64,000 nt of DNA from JABRWC01 sp039961675. GTDB lineage: Bacteria; Planctomycetota; Phycisphaerae; UBA1845; Fen-1342. Of the stretch, positions 1 through 9,675 are shown in pieces. Location of the stretch: the NCBI GenBank assembly GCA_039961675.1, contig JABRWC010000043.1:7699-71698 (forward strand). Direction: 5' to 3'. A program made the position numbers and the translations under genes. How positions within the stretch are numbered: position 1 is the first letter of the stretch; each line of letters begins with the position of its first letter. A model generated the notes under the pieces. That model had not been told where the DNA came from, made no database searches, and saw only the letters and a program-made list of their open reading frames with translations.

Positions 1-80
1 TAGAAGCAGTCCACCGGGCAGACCGCGCAGCAGTCCGTGTATTTGCAGTCCACGCAACGGCCCGTGACGATGTGCGGCAT
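1..80 (-). CDS. fdxA: 7Fe-type ferredoxin, N-terminal part (cut by window edge)
   Basis: Read on the minus strand from the ATG at 80, the sequence begins MPHIVTGRCVDCKYTDCC and continues into AVCPVDCF before the window ends. The Cys spacing and the KYTDC..VCPVDCF string match FdxA-type [3Fe-4S][4Fe-4S] ferredoxins, small soluble electron carriers. A GGAG ribosome-binding site lies about 7 bases upstream of the ATG (87-90). Only 26 codons are visible, so the second cluster and the C-terminus cannot be checked. It points the same way as gyrA, with 120 bp between them. Confidence 0.85.
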   Translation of the reverse strand, partial: MPHIVTGRCVDCKYTDCCAVCPVDCF

Positions 81-200
81 GAGAAGCTCCCCAGGTTCAA
101 TCCGGCTGCGAGACGCTCCGCTGATTCCAAGATAAGGGTCCGAACGTAGCGCCGTTCGTGCCCGCGAGCTCGACCCGCGCGTATTCTAGGGCTGCACCGG

Positions 201-2873
201 TCAGCCGCCAGTGCCAGCGCCGCCGCCGCCGTCGATTGAGCTGGGCGGCCCATCCGTGCTGTTGCCGTCTGCACCGGCCGCATTGCCGCCGGGATAACTT
301 GCATCGTCGATCGGCGCGGCCGCATCGCCGTTCGCCGCGGGCGCCTCGCTCTCGCCGTTTGACTCGTCGCGCTCGCTGACGACGTTCGCGACGGCGACGA
401 CACGGTCATCGTCCTCGACCTTCATCAGCTTCACGCCCTGCGTCGCGCGGCCGATGTCGCGCAGCTCGCTGAGTTTCATCCGCAGCAGCGTCCCGCTGGC
501 GCTGATGAGCATCAGCTCGTGGGCGTCGGTGACGGCGCGGAGCGCGACGACCGGGCCGTTCCGCTCCGTGACGCGCACGTTAATCACCCCCTTGCTGCCG
601 CGGCGGGTGAGGCGGTACTCGTCGATCTCGGTGCGCTTGCCCATGCCGCGCTCGCAGACCGTCAGCAGGCTCATGCCCGGCTCGATGACCGCCATGTCCA
701 CCACGCGGTCGCCCTCGCGCAGGTCGATTCCGCGGACGCCGTGGGCCGCGCGGCCCATCGGCCGCACGTCGGACTCCTTGAAGCGGCAGGCCATTCCGTC
801 GCGCGTGCCGATGACCACTTCCTGTTCGCCGCGGGTCAGGGCCACGTTGATCAGGTTGTCGTCGGCGTCGAGCGTGATGGCCTGGATGCCGCTGGGCCGC
901 GGGTTGGCGAAGGCGGTCAACGGCGTCTTCTTGACCACGCCCTTCTCGGTCGCGAACAGGACGTAGTTCTCCTCGAAGGCCTTGACCGGGAGGACGGCGA
1001 CGTAGCGCTCGTGCTCCTGCATGGTCAGCACGTTCGCCAGGGCGCGCCCGCGGCTGGTGCGCTGGAGGCTGGGGATGTCGTAGACGCGCAGCCAGTAGAC
1101 GCGACCGCGGTTGGTGAAGAACAGCATGTAGTCGTGCGTGCTGGCGACGCCCAGGTACTCGATGAAATCGCCGTCCTTGTTGTCGGTCCCGCGGACGCCC
1201 TTGCCGCCGCGCCCCTGGCTGCGATAGGTGTCCACCGGGACGCGCTTGATGTAGCCCGCGTGCGAGATCGTGACAATCACGTCCTCCTGTTCGATGAGCT
1301 GCTCCAGCGCCAGCTCGCCGACCTCGCCCGTAATCTGCGTGCGCCGCTTGTCCGCGTACTTGTCTTTCAGCTCGCGCATGTCCTCGGCGATGATGTCGAG
1401 CACGCGACGGTCGTCGCTGAGGATCAGCTCATGGTCGGCGATCTCGTCGGTCAGCTTGCCGTACTCGCCGGCGAGCTGCTCGATCTCGAGCCCCGTCAGC
1501 CGGCGGAGCTGCATCGCCAGGATCGCGTCCGCCTGCGTTCGCGTCAGGTGCTGGTCCAGCGCGCCGGCCCGCGCCACGAACGCCTGCGGCAGCAGCCGCC
1601 GCACCGTCGCCTGCTCGCTGAGCCGCAGCGCTTTGTCGATCAGCCGCTGGCGCGCCGCGTCCACGTCGGGCGAAGTCTTGATGATCTGGATGATCTCGTC
1701 GATGTCGGCGACCGCCAGGATCAGACCTTCGAGCACGTGCGCCCGCTGGCGCGCCTTGCGGAGGAGGAACTGCGTGCGGCGGCGGACCACGTCCACGCGG
1801 TGCTCGATGAACTGCTGGATGAGCTGCCGGAAGCTGAGCGTCTTCGGCACGCGGTGCACCAGCACGATGTTCATCGCGTGGATGTTGCTCTGGAGCGGCG
1901 TGTACTTCCAAAGCTGGTTGACGACGACGTCCGGGTTCACGTCCTTCTTGAGCGAGATCACCAGCCGCACGAGGCTTTCGCGGCCGGACTCGTCGCGCAC
2001 GTCGTCGATGCCCTTGATCGTGCCGGACTCGACCGCCTCCGCGATGCGGTCCTTGATCGTCGGCAGCAGCACGCCGTACGGAATCTCGTCGACCACGATC
2101 TGCGCTCGCCCGCCGCGCGTCTCTTCCACGCGCACGATGCCGCGGACCGTGAGCGACCCGCGGCCGGTCTCGTACATCTCGCGGACGCCGCGCGTGCCGC
2201 AGATCACGCCGCCGGTCGGAAAGTCGGGTCCGGGGACGATTCGCAGGAGCTCGTCGACAGTGATGTCGGGGTTGTCGATGCAGGCAATCACCGCGTCGCA
2301 GATTTCGCCCAGGTTGTTCGGCAGCAGGCGCGTGGCCATGCCGACCGCGATGCCCTCAGAGCCGTTCACCAGCAGGTTCGGGAACTTGCTCGGCAGGACC
2401 GTCGGCTCCTGGCGCGTGCCGTCGTAGTTGTCCTCGAAGTCCACCGTCTCCTTGTCGATGTCGGCCAGCATTTCCTCGGACGCGCGCGTCAGCCGCGCCT
2501 CGGTGTAGCGCATGGCCGCCGGCGGGTCGCCGTCGATGCTGCCGAAGTTCCCCTGCGGATCGACCAGCATGTGCCGCATGTTCCATTCCTGGCCCATGCG
2601 GACGAGCGTGGGGTAGATCACGCCCTCGCCGTGCGGGTGATAGTTGCCGCTCGTGTCGCCGCAGATTTTCGCGCACTTGCGATGCTTGGCGGTGGGGCGG
2701 AGGTTCAGGTCGTGCATCGCGACCAGGATGCGCCGCTGCGAGGGCTTCAGGCCGTCGCGCACGTCGGGCAGTGCGCGGGCCATGATGACGCTCATGGCGT
2801 AGGTGAGATACGAATCCTGCATCTCCTGCGCGATCGGCGTCAGGAGCAGACCCTGGTTCGACGTGTCGCTCAT
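201..2873 (-). CDS. gyrA: DNA gyrase subunit A
   Basis: GyrA breaks and rejoins DNA in the A2B2 gyrase that introduces negative supercoils. The 890-aa product has the N-terminal breakage-reunion domain with catalytic Tyr123 (AAMRYTEARL). A beta-pinwheel C-terminal domain carries a GyrA-box-like QGRGGKG, which favours gyrase over topoisomerase IV. A roughly 50-residue Gly/Ala/Asp-rich tail ends the protein. In the quinolone-binding helix the residues matching E. coli Ser83 and Asp87 are Gly84 and Pro88 (HPHGEGVIYPTLVRM). No gyrB is present in the window. The ATG at 2873 begins a typical GyrA N-terminus (LLLTPIAQEMQDSYLTYAM). Confidence 0.97.
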   Translation of the reverse strand: MSDTSNQGLLLTPIAQEMQDSYLTYAMSVIMARALPDVRDGLKPSQRRILVAMHDLNLRPTAKHRKCAKICGDTSGNYHPHGEGVIYPTLVRMGQEWNMRHMLVDPQGNFGSIDGDPPAAMRYTEARLTRASEEMLADIDKETVDFEDNYDGTRQEPTVLPSKFPNLLVNGSEGIAVGMATRLLPNNLGEICDAVIACIDNPDITVDELLRIVPGPDFPTGGVICGTRGVREMYETGRGSLTVRGIVRVEETRGGRAQIVVDEIPYGVLLPTIKDRIAEAVESGTIKGIDDVRDESGRESLVRLVISLKKDVNPDVVVNQLWKYTPLQSNIHAMNIVLVHRVPKTLSFRQLIQQFIEHRVDVVRRRTQFLLRKARQRAHVLEGLILAVADIDEIIQIIKTSPDVDAARQRLIDKALRLSEQATVRRLLPQAFVARAGALDQHLTRTQADAILAMQLRRLTGLEIEQLAGEYGKLTDEIADHELILSDDRRVLDIIAEDMRELKDKYADKRRTQITGEVGELALEQLIEQEDVIVTISHAGYIKRVPVDTYRSQGRGGKGVRGTDNKDGDFIEYLGVASTHDYMLFFTNRGRVYWLRVYDIPSLQRTSRGRALANVLTMQEHERYVAVLPVKAFEENYVLFATEKGVVKKTPLTAFANPRPSGIQAITLDADDNLINVALTRGEQEVVIGTRDGMACRFKESDVRPMGRAAHGVRGIDLREGDRVVDMAVIEPGMSLLTVCERGMGKRTEIDEYRLTRRGSKGVINVRVTERNGPVVALRAVTDAHELMLISASGTLLRMKLSELRDIGRATQGVKLMKVEDDDRVVAVANVVSERDESNGESEAPAANGDAAAPIDDASYPGGNAAGADGNSTDGPPSSIDGGGGAGTGG

Positions 2874-3126
2874 GCCTGGTGATTACCTCGTTCGCCGATC
2901 GATCCCGGCCGCGCCACGCCGGAGAAATCGGGACAGCAGCCCGATTTTACGCGAATCTCAAGCCTCGTGGCAGGGTCACGCCGGGGGTAGAATGCCCAGC
3001 CGGGGAACGGAACGGGCAGGCCGGGCAGACCGCAAACGCAATGAACATGCGTCGAACCGCTCGGAGGGATTCGCGCCGCCTGTTCGCGGGGGCCGGGTCG
3101 CGTCCGCTGAGCTCCAGGAGCCGCGC

Positions 3127-3654
3127 ATGAAGTCAGCGACTGGATACGTTCTTGCGGCTGCGGCGTTGATCGCTGGATTGCCGCTGGATGTCGGCTATTC
3201 GCAGAGCGCGGGCTCCGCACCGTCGACGCGCGAGACCGCCGTCGAGAAGCTCGCGTGGATGGCCGGCGGGTGGGAAGGCGAACTGTTCGGCTCGCGGGTC
3301 GAAGAGCATTGGATGCGGCCGCGTGCCGGCGTGATGACAGGGATGTTTCGCATGCAGATGCGCTCCGGTGCGCTTCAAGAATTGCTGACGATCGCCGAAG
3401 AGGAAGGGACGGCAGTCCTTCGGTTGCGGCACTTCACGCCGCAGCTCGCGCCGCTGGATGAGGATGCGCTCGTGTTCCGCCTCAAGGAAGGTCGCGAGGG
3501 TGTGGCGGTTTGGGAGAATCCCGCGGCCGAGCATGTATTCCGCATTACGTACCGGTCCGACGGACCCGACCGGTTGTACGTTCGGCTCGACCTGCACGAG
3601 AAAGAAGGGGACCGGGCGGAGGAGGCGACCTGGACGCGGATCCAGTGTGACTGA
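3127..3654 (+). CDS. Secreted DUF6265-like protein
   Basis: A 175-aa protein starting at an ATG preceded by AGGAG (3116-3120). The frame is open further upstream, but the ribosome-binding site and the signal-peptide-like N-terminus (GYVLAAAALIAGLPL) support this start. The mature part begins with LAWMAGGWEGE, then EEHWM and a TGMFRMQ segment. This is the layout of the DUF6265 family, small beta-rich periplasmic proteins of unknown function. It is divergent from gyrA and co-directional with the next secreted protein. No catalytic residues can be proposed. Confidence 0.75.
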   Translation: MKSATGYVLAAAALIAGLPLDVGYSQSAGSAPSTRETAVEKLAWMAGGWEGELFGSRVEEHWMRPRAGVMTGMFRMQMRSGALQELLTIAEEEGTAVLRLRHFTPQLAPLDEDALVFRLKEGREGVAVWENPAAEHVFRITYRSDGPDRLYVRLDLHEKEGDRAEEATWTRIQCD

Positions 3655-3767
3655 AGGCGCCGAATTCCGGGCCTCGCCGGGCCGAAATCAGTCTTGACAG
3701 GTGCAAACATAACCCTAACATGAGACTGCGGGCCGCGTGCGCCCGCAAACCCTGAACGGAGAAGACC

Positions 3768-4466
3768 ATGTTCGTTCGTACTTCGCTTCGATTCGCAGTC
3801 GCGTCGCTGGCGGTTTCGCTGTTCGTCAGCGCCACCTCGGCCCAGGACAAGCCGGCCAAGCCTGAGCAGAAGCCCGGCGCTGCCCAGGCTACAGGCGAGC
3901 AGCCGCAGATGACGCCGGAGATGGAGGCGTGCATCAAGGCCGGCACGCCGGGCGAGAACCACCGCCACCTGGACGCGCTCGTGGGCACCTGGAAGGCCAA
4001 CTGCACGTGGTGGATGCCCGAGTCGCCCGAGCCGATGCTGTCGGAAGGCACGTGCGAGAATTCCTGGGTGCTGAGCGGCCGCTACATCATGACCAAGTAC
4101 GCGGGCACGATGATGGGCGAGTCGTTCGAGGGCGTGGGCTACACCGGCTACGACAACATCAACCAGCAGTTCGCGATGCTGTGGATGGACAGCATGTCCA
4201 CCGGCATGAACGTCGATCGCGGCACGTACGACGCGGCCAAGAAGACCTTCACTTACACGGGCGAGATGAAGGACCCGATGGGCAAGCTGGTCAAGACGCG
4301 CAACACCTACCAGATCGTCAGCGCCGACAAGCACGTGTTCACCTTCAACATGCAGGAGCCGGGCTGGCCCGAGATGAAGAAGGTCGGCGAAATCGTCTAC
4401 ACGCGCACCGGCGGCGCAGCGAACGCCGGTTCGACGGGCGCGGGCGTGGCGACGAACAAGCCCTAG
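3768..4466 (+). CDS. Secreted DUF1579 family protein
   Basis: A 232-aa protein with an N-terminal signal peptide ending near ATSAQ (about residue 25). A short Lys/Pro/Ala-rich linker follows, then a DUF1579-type domain with HLDALVGTWKANCTWW near its start and GYDNINQQFAMLWMDSMST in the middle. DUF1579 proteins are common in planctomycetes and have no established activity; the fold is thought to be a lipocalin-like barrel. GGAGAAG lies just upstream of the ATG. It may form a pair with the DUF6265-like gene 113 bp upstream, since both look like small secreted barrels. Confidence 0.85.
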   Translation: MFVRTSLRFAVASLAVSLFVSATSAQDKPAKPEQKPGAAQATGEQPQMTPEMEACIKAGTPGENHRHLDALVGTWKANCTWWMPESPEPMLSEGTCENSWVLSGRYIMTKYAGTMMGESFEGVGYTGYDNINQQFAMLWMDSMSTGMNVDRGTYDAAKKTFTYTGEMKDPMGKLVKTRNTYQIVSADKHVFTFNMQEPGWPEMKKVGEIVYTRTGGAANAGSTGAGVATNKP

Positions 4467-4587
4467 TTCGACCCTTCGCAGCGCAGGATTCACGACGATG
4501 CACGGCGCGGCGCCCGCTTCGATGGGGCGCCGCGCTTCGTCATGGACCGCCCTGTCTGCCCGCGGAAATCGGATGGGCGAGCGGCGC

Positions 4588-5481
4588 TCAGCCCGCCGTG
4601 TCGAACAACTCCGGCTGCTGCGGCGGAAGCGCCGCCGTCCCAAGCGCCGGATACGCCGCCAGCAGTTGGCGTGGACACGGCGACCGCCGGCCGTCCAGCA
4701 GAAACCGCAGCTCGAGCGCGTTCGCGACGCCCTGTCCGCGATAGTGGTTGTTCGTGAACACGTACACATCGCGCGCCGCGTGGCGCATGGCGTTGATCCG
4801 CGCGACCCACTCGCGCAGCTCATCGTCGCCGTACAAGTAGTTGTAGCGCTCGAACGGCGGCAGCCCCTCGGCGAACCAGGTCCGCGCATTGCGGCCGTGA
4901 AGCCGTACGTAGCCCGTAGGACCGAACACGTGCGCCGCCGGCGGAAGACAGTCGCGCAGCGCCGGCTGATCCACGTTGCAGACGCCGCCGCAGGCGCGCA
5001 GCACCTGCAACGCTTCGTCGCCCGCCCAGGACGCGTGACGCACCTCGAAGACCGCGTCGCACTCGCGAAACGCGTCGGCGAGCCGGCGAACGTGCGCCGC
5101 GTTCTCTTCGCGAAACCGGAACGACCACGGAAACTGGATCAGCAGCGGCCCGAGCTTGCCCGCGTCGCGGATCGGCCGCAGGGCTTCCTTGAATTCGCGG
5201 ATGGCGGCGGCGTCAATTTCGGCGCCGCGGTCGTGCGTGAACATCTTCGTCAGCTTGAACGCGAAGCGGAAATCCGGGGGCGTCTGCTGCGGCCAGGCGG
5301 CGGTCATGCGCGCCGTGGGAACGCGGTAGAAGCTCGTGTTGACCTCGACGGCGTCGAACAGCCGCGACAGAAATCGCAGGGGCTTGAACCCGCGCGGCTG
5401 CGGCAGGGGATAGACGATCCCGTTCCAGTCCGGGTAGCTCCAGCCCGACGGGCCAATCCAGAGTCGTCCGAGCGCGCTCAT
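4588..5481 (-). CDS. DUF72 (YecE family) protein
   Basis: A 297-aa cytoplasmic protein of the DUF72/YecE family, predicted TIM-barrel proteins of unknown biochemical role. Recognisable family segments are IGPSGWSYPDW at the N-terminus, VEVNTSFYRVP, FRFAFKLTKMFTHDR, LGPLLIQFPWSF, FEVRHASW, GYVRLHGRN and VYVFTNNHYRGQ near the C-terminus. Length and motif order are normal for the family. It converges with the DUF1579 gene and is divergent from the coiled-coil gene on the right. Confidence 0.9.
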   Translation of the reverse strand: MSALGRLWIGPSGWSYPDWNGIVYPLPQPRGFKPLRFLSRLFDAVEVNTSFYRVPTARMTAAWPQQTPPDFRFAFKLTKMFTHDRGAEIDAAAIREFKEALRPIRDAGKLGPLLIQFPWSFRFREENAAHVRRLADAFRECDAVFEVRHASWAGDEALQVLRACGGVCNVDQPALRDCLPPAAHVFGPTGYVRLHGRNARTWFAEGLPPFERYNYLYGDDELREWVARINAMRHAARDVYVFTNNHYRGQGVANALELRFLLDGRRSPCPRQLLAAYPALGTAALPPQQPELFDTAG

Positions 5482-5624
5482 CGGGAAGGCTCAGCGGCGG
5501 CGGGCGGCGCGTTGTGCTCAACGGTTTTAATTGTACGCGTCCGGTTCACAACCTATCATTCTAGGGCGTGCTGAGCGGCCATGCGGGACCGAACGCGTCG
5601 GACGCCCTGGAAGCGGAGCCGATC

Positions 5625-7397
5625 ATGTCCGCGATCAACGCAAGAGTGGGCGCGGCCCGAACGAGGCTTACGCTCAACGTGGCGCTGGATCAGGCCGTGC
5701 GGGCGCTGCTGCTGGCCGCGTCCGCATGGGGCGTCGTCGTCATTGTCTGCCGCATCGTGCCGCTGGGTCTGCCGGAGTGGGGCGTCGCTGGCGCATGTGC
5801 GGCGCTCGGCACAGCGCTCGCGGCCGCCGGCGTGCTGCGTCGGCGAGTGCGCAGGCTGGACGCGGCCGTGGAAATCGACCGCGCAGCGGGGCTGAAGGAG
5901 CGCATCAGCACGGCGGTTGCCTGCTCCGGGAGCGCCGATCCCTTCGCGCGGGCGGCCGTGCAGGACGCGGAGCGCGTCGCCGCCTCGATTCATGTTCCGA
6001 CGCACATACACCTGCGGGCGCCACGGCTGGTTCCGTGGACCGCCGCGGCGGTCGCAAGCGCCGCGCTGCTGTACGCCTTCATGCCGACGATCAACCTGTT
6101 TGCACGAGACGACCCGGCTCCGGCCGCCGCGGTGCGCGAGGCGGCGCAGCTTCGCCAGGAGGTCAACGTCGCGCTGGCCGAGCAGATTCGCCGAACCGAA
6201 GAGCGGACCGGGCAGCGCCCGGAGTTGGCCGGGCTGGCCGACGAACTCAGGCAACTGCAAATTCCCGAGGAGCCCGGCGCGACGCCGGAAGACGTGCGGC
6301 GGGAGGTCGTGAAGCGTATTGACAACGTCAACGAGAAGCTGAACGAGCGGCTCGCGTCCGTGTCGAAAGGCTCGCTGGACGAACTGAAGAAGCAGCTCGC
6401 GAAACTGGAGAAGCCCGCAGGCAACGACGCCGCGTCGAAGCTCGCGTCCGACCTCAGCCGCGGTGACCTCAGTGCCGCGCGCGAGGCGATCGCGGACCTC
6501 AAGAAACAGGTGGAAGACCTGGCGCGCAAGGGTGACCGCGCCGCGGCCGAGAAACTGGCAGAACTCAGTAAGAAGCTGGAGGACCTCGCGGCGCAATTGG
6601 AGAAGCTCCAGGACAACACCAAGCTCGCCAAGGAGCTTCAGAACCGCGGACGCATGTCGGAAGAGCAGGCGCGCAAACTGCTTGAGCAGGCCGCGGGGAT
6701 GGACCCCAAGCAGTTGGAGAAGGAGCTTGCCAAGCAGCTCGAAAAGTCCGGGCTTTCGGAGCAGGACATTAAAGACCTCGCCAAGAAGATCGCTGAAAAC
6801 CAGCAGGCGCAGCAGGCCATGAAGCAGATGGCGCAGTGCATGGCCAAAGCGGCCGCGAACTGCAAGCAGTGCCAGAGCGGCGGCGGCCAGGGGGCGGCGG
6901 CGGCCGCGGGCGCGATGGCGGCGCTGGGCGAGGCCGCGGGACAGCTTTCCGATCTCGAGACCGCGGAGCAGATGGCGCAGGAGCTTCAGGCGCAGCTCGC
7001 CGAGCTGGGGAAACTGAAAGAGAGCGCCTGCCAGGGCGGGCCTGGGCCGCGGCGCGATCCAAACTGGGACCAGATCGGGCGGCAGGGCGGGAACGAAGGG
7101 CTCGGCTACGGCTCGCGCATCGGCAAGGACCCGGTGGCGCACGCGATGGAGCCGACGCAGGTGAAGGGCAAGTCGCAGGGTGGGCAGATCATCGGCCAGA
7201 TGCTCATGGACGCCCCGATGATTCGTGGCGAGGCGCAGGCCGCGGTGTACGACGCCGTCAACGCCGCCGTCCGCGACGCGACCGACGCGATCGAACGCGA
7301 GGAAGTGCCGCGGCAGTACGAGCACATGCTGCGGCTGTATTTCGAGCGACTGGCGGGGTTGGCGAAGTCGCACGCCACGACGCAGAACTCCCAGTAG
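5625..7397 (+). CDS. Membrane-anchored coiled-coil protein (DUF4175-like N-terminus)
   Basis: A 590-aa protein. GGAG at 5615-5618 supports the ATG at 5625 over one 19 codons upstream. Two hydrophobic segments (about residues 25-75) are followed by AVEIDRAAGLKERISTAV, a cytoplasmic segment seen in DUF4175-like proteins, then a third membrane segment. Residues about 180-480 are long heptad-like helices rich in Lys/Glu/Gln/Leu, including a short KQCQSGGGQG interruption. The role is unknown; structural or scaffolding coiled coils of this type often neighbour MoxR/BatA-type genes in planctomycetes, but none is seen here. Confidence 0.75.
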   Translation: MSAINARVGAARTRLTLNVALDQAVRALLLAASAWGVVVIVCRIVPLGLPEWGVAGACAALGTALAAAGVLRRRVRRLDAAVEIDRAAGLKERISTAVACSGSADPFARAAVQDAERVAASIHVPTHIHLRAPRLVPWTAAAVASAALLYAFMPTINLFARDDPAPAAAVREAAQLRQEVNVALAEQIRRTEERTGQRPELAGLADELRQLQIPEEPGATPEDVRREVVKRIDNVNEKLNERLASVSKGSLDELKKQLAKLEKPAGNDAASKLASDLSRGDLSAAREAIADLKKQVEDLARKGDRAAAEKLAELSKKLEDLAAQLEKLQDNTKLAKELQNRGRMSEEQARKLLEQAAGMDPKQLEKELAKQLEKSGLSEQDIKDLAKKIAENQQAQQAMKQMAQCMAKAAANCKQCQSGGGQGAAAAAGAMAALGEAAGQLSDLETAEQMAQELQAQLAELGKLKESACQGGPGPRRDPNWDQIGRQGGNEGLGYGSRIGKDPVAHAMEPTQVKGKSQGGQIIGQMLMDAPMIRGEAQAAVYDAVNAAVRDATDAIEREEVPRQYEHMLRLYFERLAGLAKSHATTQNSQ

Positions 7398-7532
7398 CGC
7401 CGGGCTTCGAAGTCTCACTCGGTCGGGCGCGGGCTTCGGAGATCAGCGCGACCGCAAGCCGGCTCACCACGGTGAGCGCCGTCCGCAAGTATGCCTACCC
7501 GCGTTCGGTCGGCGCGGTTATGCTGATCGTGC

Positions 7533-9419
7533 ATGGCCGCCGGACACTCTTCCCGCCAGCGATTCTCCGAGTTTCTGCGCGAACGACGCGATGGTGACCG
7601 CGTGGTGTCGCATGACGGCGAGGCCGCGCCGGCGCCGTCGCGCGAGACCCGCGCCAAGCGCCGCGGCTACTTCCGCGAATACATGAGCTGGCTGCGGCCG
7701 TTCCGCCGCGCGATCGCAGGCGTGCTTGTCATGGCACTCGGCTCGGCGGCGCTGAGCCTGGTGCTGCCGCGTGCGACGATGTACATCATCGACGACGTGG
7801 TCCCCCGGAACGACTCGGTGCTGCTGCACGAGGTCGGCGGGGCGCTGCTGCTGACGATCGTCGTGCAGCAGATACTCGACCTGCTGCGCAACTGGAGCAT
7901 GGCGCGGCTCAACGCGCGCGTGCTCTTCCGCCTCCGCCAGCGCCTCTTTGGTCACCTGATGGCGCTGCCGCTGCACCAGCTCTCGCAGATGAAGACCGGC
8001 GGCATCACCTCGCGCCTTTCGGGCGACGTGGATTCCGTCACCGGCATGGTGCAGATGGCCGTCATCACGCCGGGCGTGGCGAGCATCAAGGTCGCGGCGA
8101 CCGTGGCGATCCTGCTGTGGATCAACTGGAAGCTGGCCTTGGCCGCCACACTGCTCCTGCCGGTCATCGTCGTGCTGAACCTGGTCTATATCCGTCGCAT
8201 CCGCCCGATCTACCGCAGCATGCGCAAGGACCGGGCGGAGATCGACGCGCGCGTGGTGGAGACCTTCGGCGGCCTCCGCGTGGTGCGCGGCTTCAGCCGG
8301 CAGAAGACCGAGCAGCGCCGCTACGCCGTCAACCACCACACCGTGATCCGCAAGAAGCTGCGGGCCGAGTTCATGGAGTTCGCCATCTGGTCGAGCTGGG
8401 GGCTGCTGATTCCGATGGCGGCCCTGATCATCATCTGGTACGGCGGCTCGCTGGTGCTCAAGGGGCAGGCGACCATCGGCGGGATCATCGCCTTCCAGAT
8501 GTACCTGATGATGCTGCTCGCGCCGGTTTCGATGATCGTCAAGAGCTACGGCGACATGCAGCAGGCGCTGGCGGCGCTGGAACGCATCTTCGACGTACTG
8601 CGCGAGCCGATCGACAAGCCGGACCGGCGGGGCGCGCGGAACGCTCCGGACCGCGTCGAGCAGTTCGAGTTCGACCGGGTGACGTTCGCCTACGACGGCG
8701 GCGAGACCGTGCTGCGCGACTTCACGCTGCGCGTGCCCGGCGGCGCGACGGTGGCCCTGGTCGGCCCGAGCGGCGCCGGAAAGACCACCGTTACCAGCCT
8801 CGTGGCGCGCTTCTATGACCCGACCGCGGGCGCGATCCGCCTCAACGGCGTCGATCTGCGCGACATCAAGCTGCGCTCATACCGCGGCCTGCTCGGCATC
8901 GTCCAGCAGGACACGTTCCTCTTCGACGGCACGATCGAGGAGAACATCCGCTACGGCCGGCCCGACGCGAGCCGCGCCGAAGTCGAGTACGCCGCCCGGC
9001 GGGCCAACGCGCACGAGTTCATCGCCGAGTTCCCGCGCGGCTACGAGACGATCGTCGGGGAGCGCGGCGTGCGGCTCTCGGGCGGACAGGCGCAGCGCGT
9101 GAGCATCGCGCGGGCGCTGCTGGCGGACCCGCAGATTCTGATTCTCGACGAAGCCACGAGCAGCCTCGATTCGGAAAGCGAGCAGCTCATCCAGGTCGGG
9201 ATGCGCGAGCTGCTCACGGACCGCACCACGTTCGTCATCGCCCACCGCCTGTCCACCGTCGTCAGCGCCGACCTGATCGTCGTCATGGAGCACGGCCGGA
9301 TCGTCGAAAGCGGCACGCACGCCGCGCTGATGGCCTCAGACACGCGCTACCGGACGATGGTCGAGCGGCAGCAGCGGGCGCTGGCCGAAACAGCCGAATC
9401 GCTCAATTGGCTCGCGTGA
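7533..9419 (+). CDS. ABC exporter, MsbA-like (fused membrane and ATPase domains)
   Basis: A 628-aa half-transporter. An N-terminal six-helix ABC membrane domain (about 50-350) contains an RLSGDVDSVTGMVQ coupling region. The nucleotide-binding domain carries Walker A GPSGAGKTT (about 410), Q-loop QQDTFLF, signature LSGGQAQR (about 515), Walker B ILILDEATSSLD and the H-loop IAHRLST. Such homodimeric exporters move lipids, lipid A or hydrophobic compounds across the inner membrane; the substrate cannot be told from sequence. A 45-residue hydrophilic N-terminal extension precedes the membrane domain. The ATG lacks an obvious ribosome-binding site, so a start somewhat downstream is possible. Confidence 0.93.
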   Translation: MAAGHSSRQRFSEFLRERRDGDRVVSHDGEAAPAPSRETRAKRRGYFREYMSWLRPFRRAIAGVLVMALGSAALSLVLPRATMYIIDDVVPRNDSVLLHEVGGALLLTIVVQQILDLLRNWSMARLNARVLFRLRQRLFGHLMALPLHQLSQMKTGGITSRLSGDVDSVTGMVQMAVITPGVASIKVAATVAILLWINWKLALAATLLLPVIVVLNLVYIRRIRPIYRSMRKDRAEIDARVVETFGGLRVVRGFSRQKTEQRRYAVNHHTVIRKKLRAEFMEFAIWSSWGLLIPMAALIIIWYGGSLVLKGQATIGGIIAFQMYLMMLLAPVSMIVKSYGDMQQALAALERIFDVLREPIDKPDRRGARNAPDRVEQFEFDRVTFAYDGGETVLRDFTLRVPGGATVALVGPSGAGKTTVTSLVARFYDPTAGAIRLNGVDLRDIKLRSYRGLLGIVQQDTFLFDGTIEENIRYGRPDASRAEVEYAARRANAHEFIAEFPRGYETIVGERGVRLSGGQAQRVSIARALLADPQILILDEATSSLDSESEQLIQVGMRELLTDRTTFVIAHRLSTVVSADLIVVMEHGRIVESGTHAALMASDTRYRTMVERQQRALAETAESLNWLA

Positions 9420-9501
9420 TCGCCGTCTTTTCCCCAGTCTTCGCAGCGTCCATCCCGGCCTAAGTAGCGCCTGACCTCCGCGTCCGACGGCGTGCCCGAC
9501 G

Positions 9502-9565
9502 ATCCGAGCCGCGACCGTGAGAAGGCGCGGGGAACGCGAGGCAGCCGAACCCCGCACGCAATTGC
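9502..9565. repeat. Dispersed intergenic repeat pair (families A and B)
   Basis: The gap between the ABC exporter and the deaminase holds ATCCGAGCCGCGACCGT at 9502-9518 (family A; near-identical copies at 11108-11124 and 42959-42975). About 26 bases on, at 9544-9565, it holds a partial copy of family B, CCGAACCCCGCACG (fuller copies at 54956-54985 and 56947-56974). All lie between genes or directly after stop codons. Confidence 0.7.
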
Positions 9566-9675
9566 CGAAACGCTTGCGGGTGGGACCCCCGCGCTCCCCA
9601 AACGCGGGGCTGCGCAACCCTGTCAATTCGCGCCGTCCGCGCTTACGACGCCGCTTGCCGCCGTACAATGTGCCC

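Noticed and set aside
519..2882. A 787-codon open frame opposite gyrA
   Set aside because: It is the antisense shadow of a GC-rich gene: Val/Arg/His/Asp-rich, no family motif, and gyrA on the other strand is certain. The same applies to long frames opposite serS, rpsA, nadA, the kinase and the alpha-oxoamine synthases.
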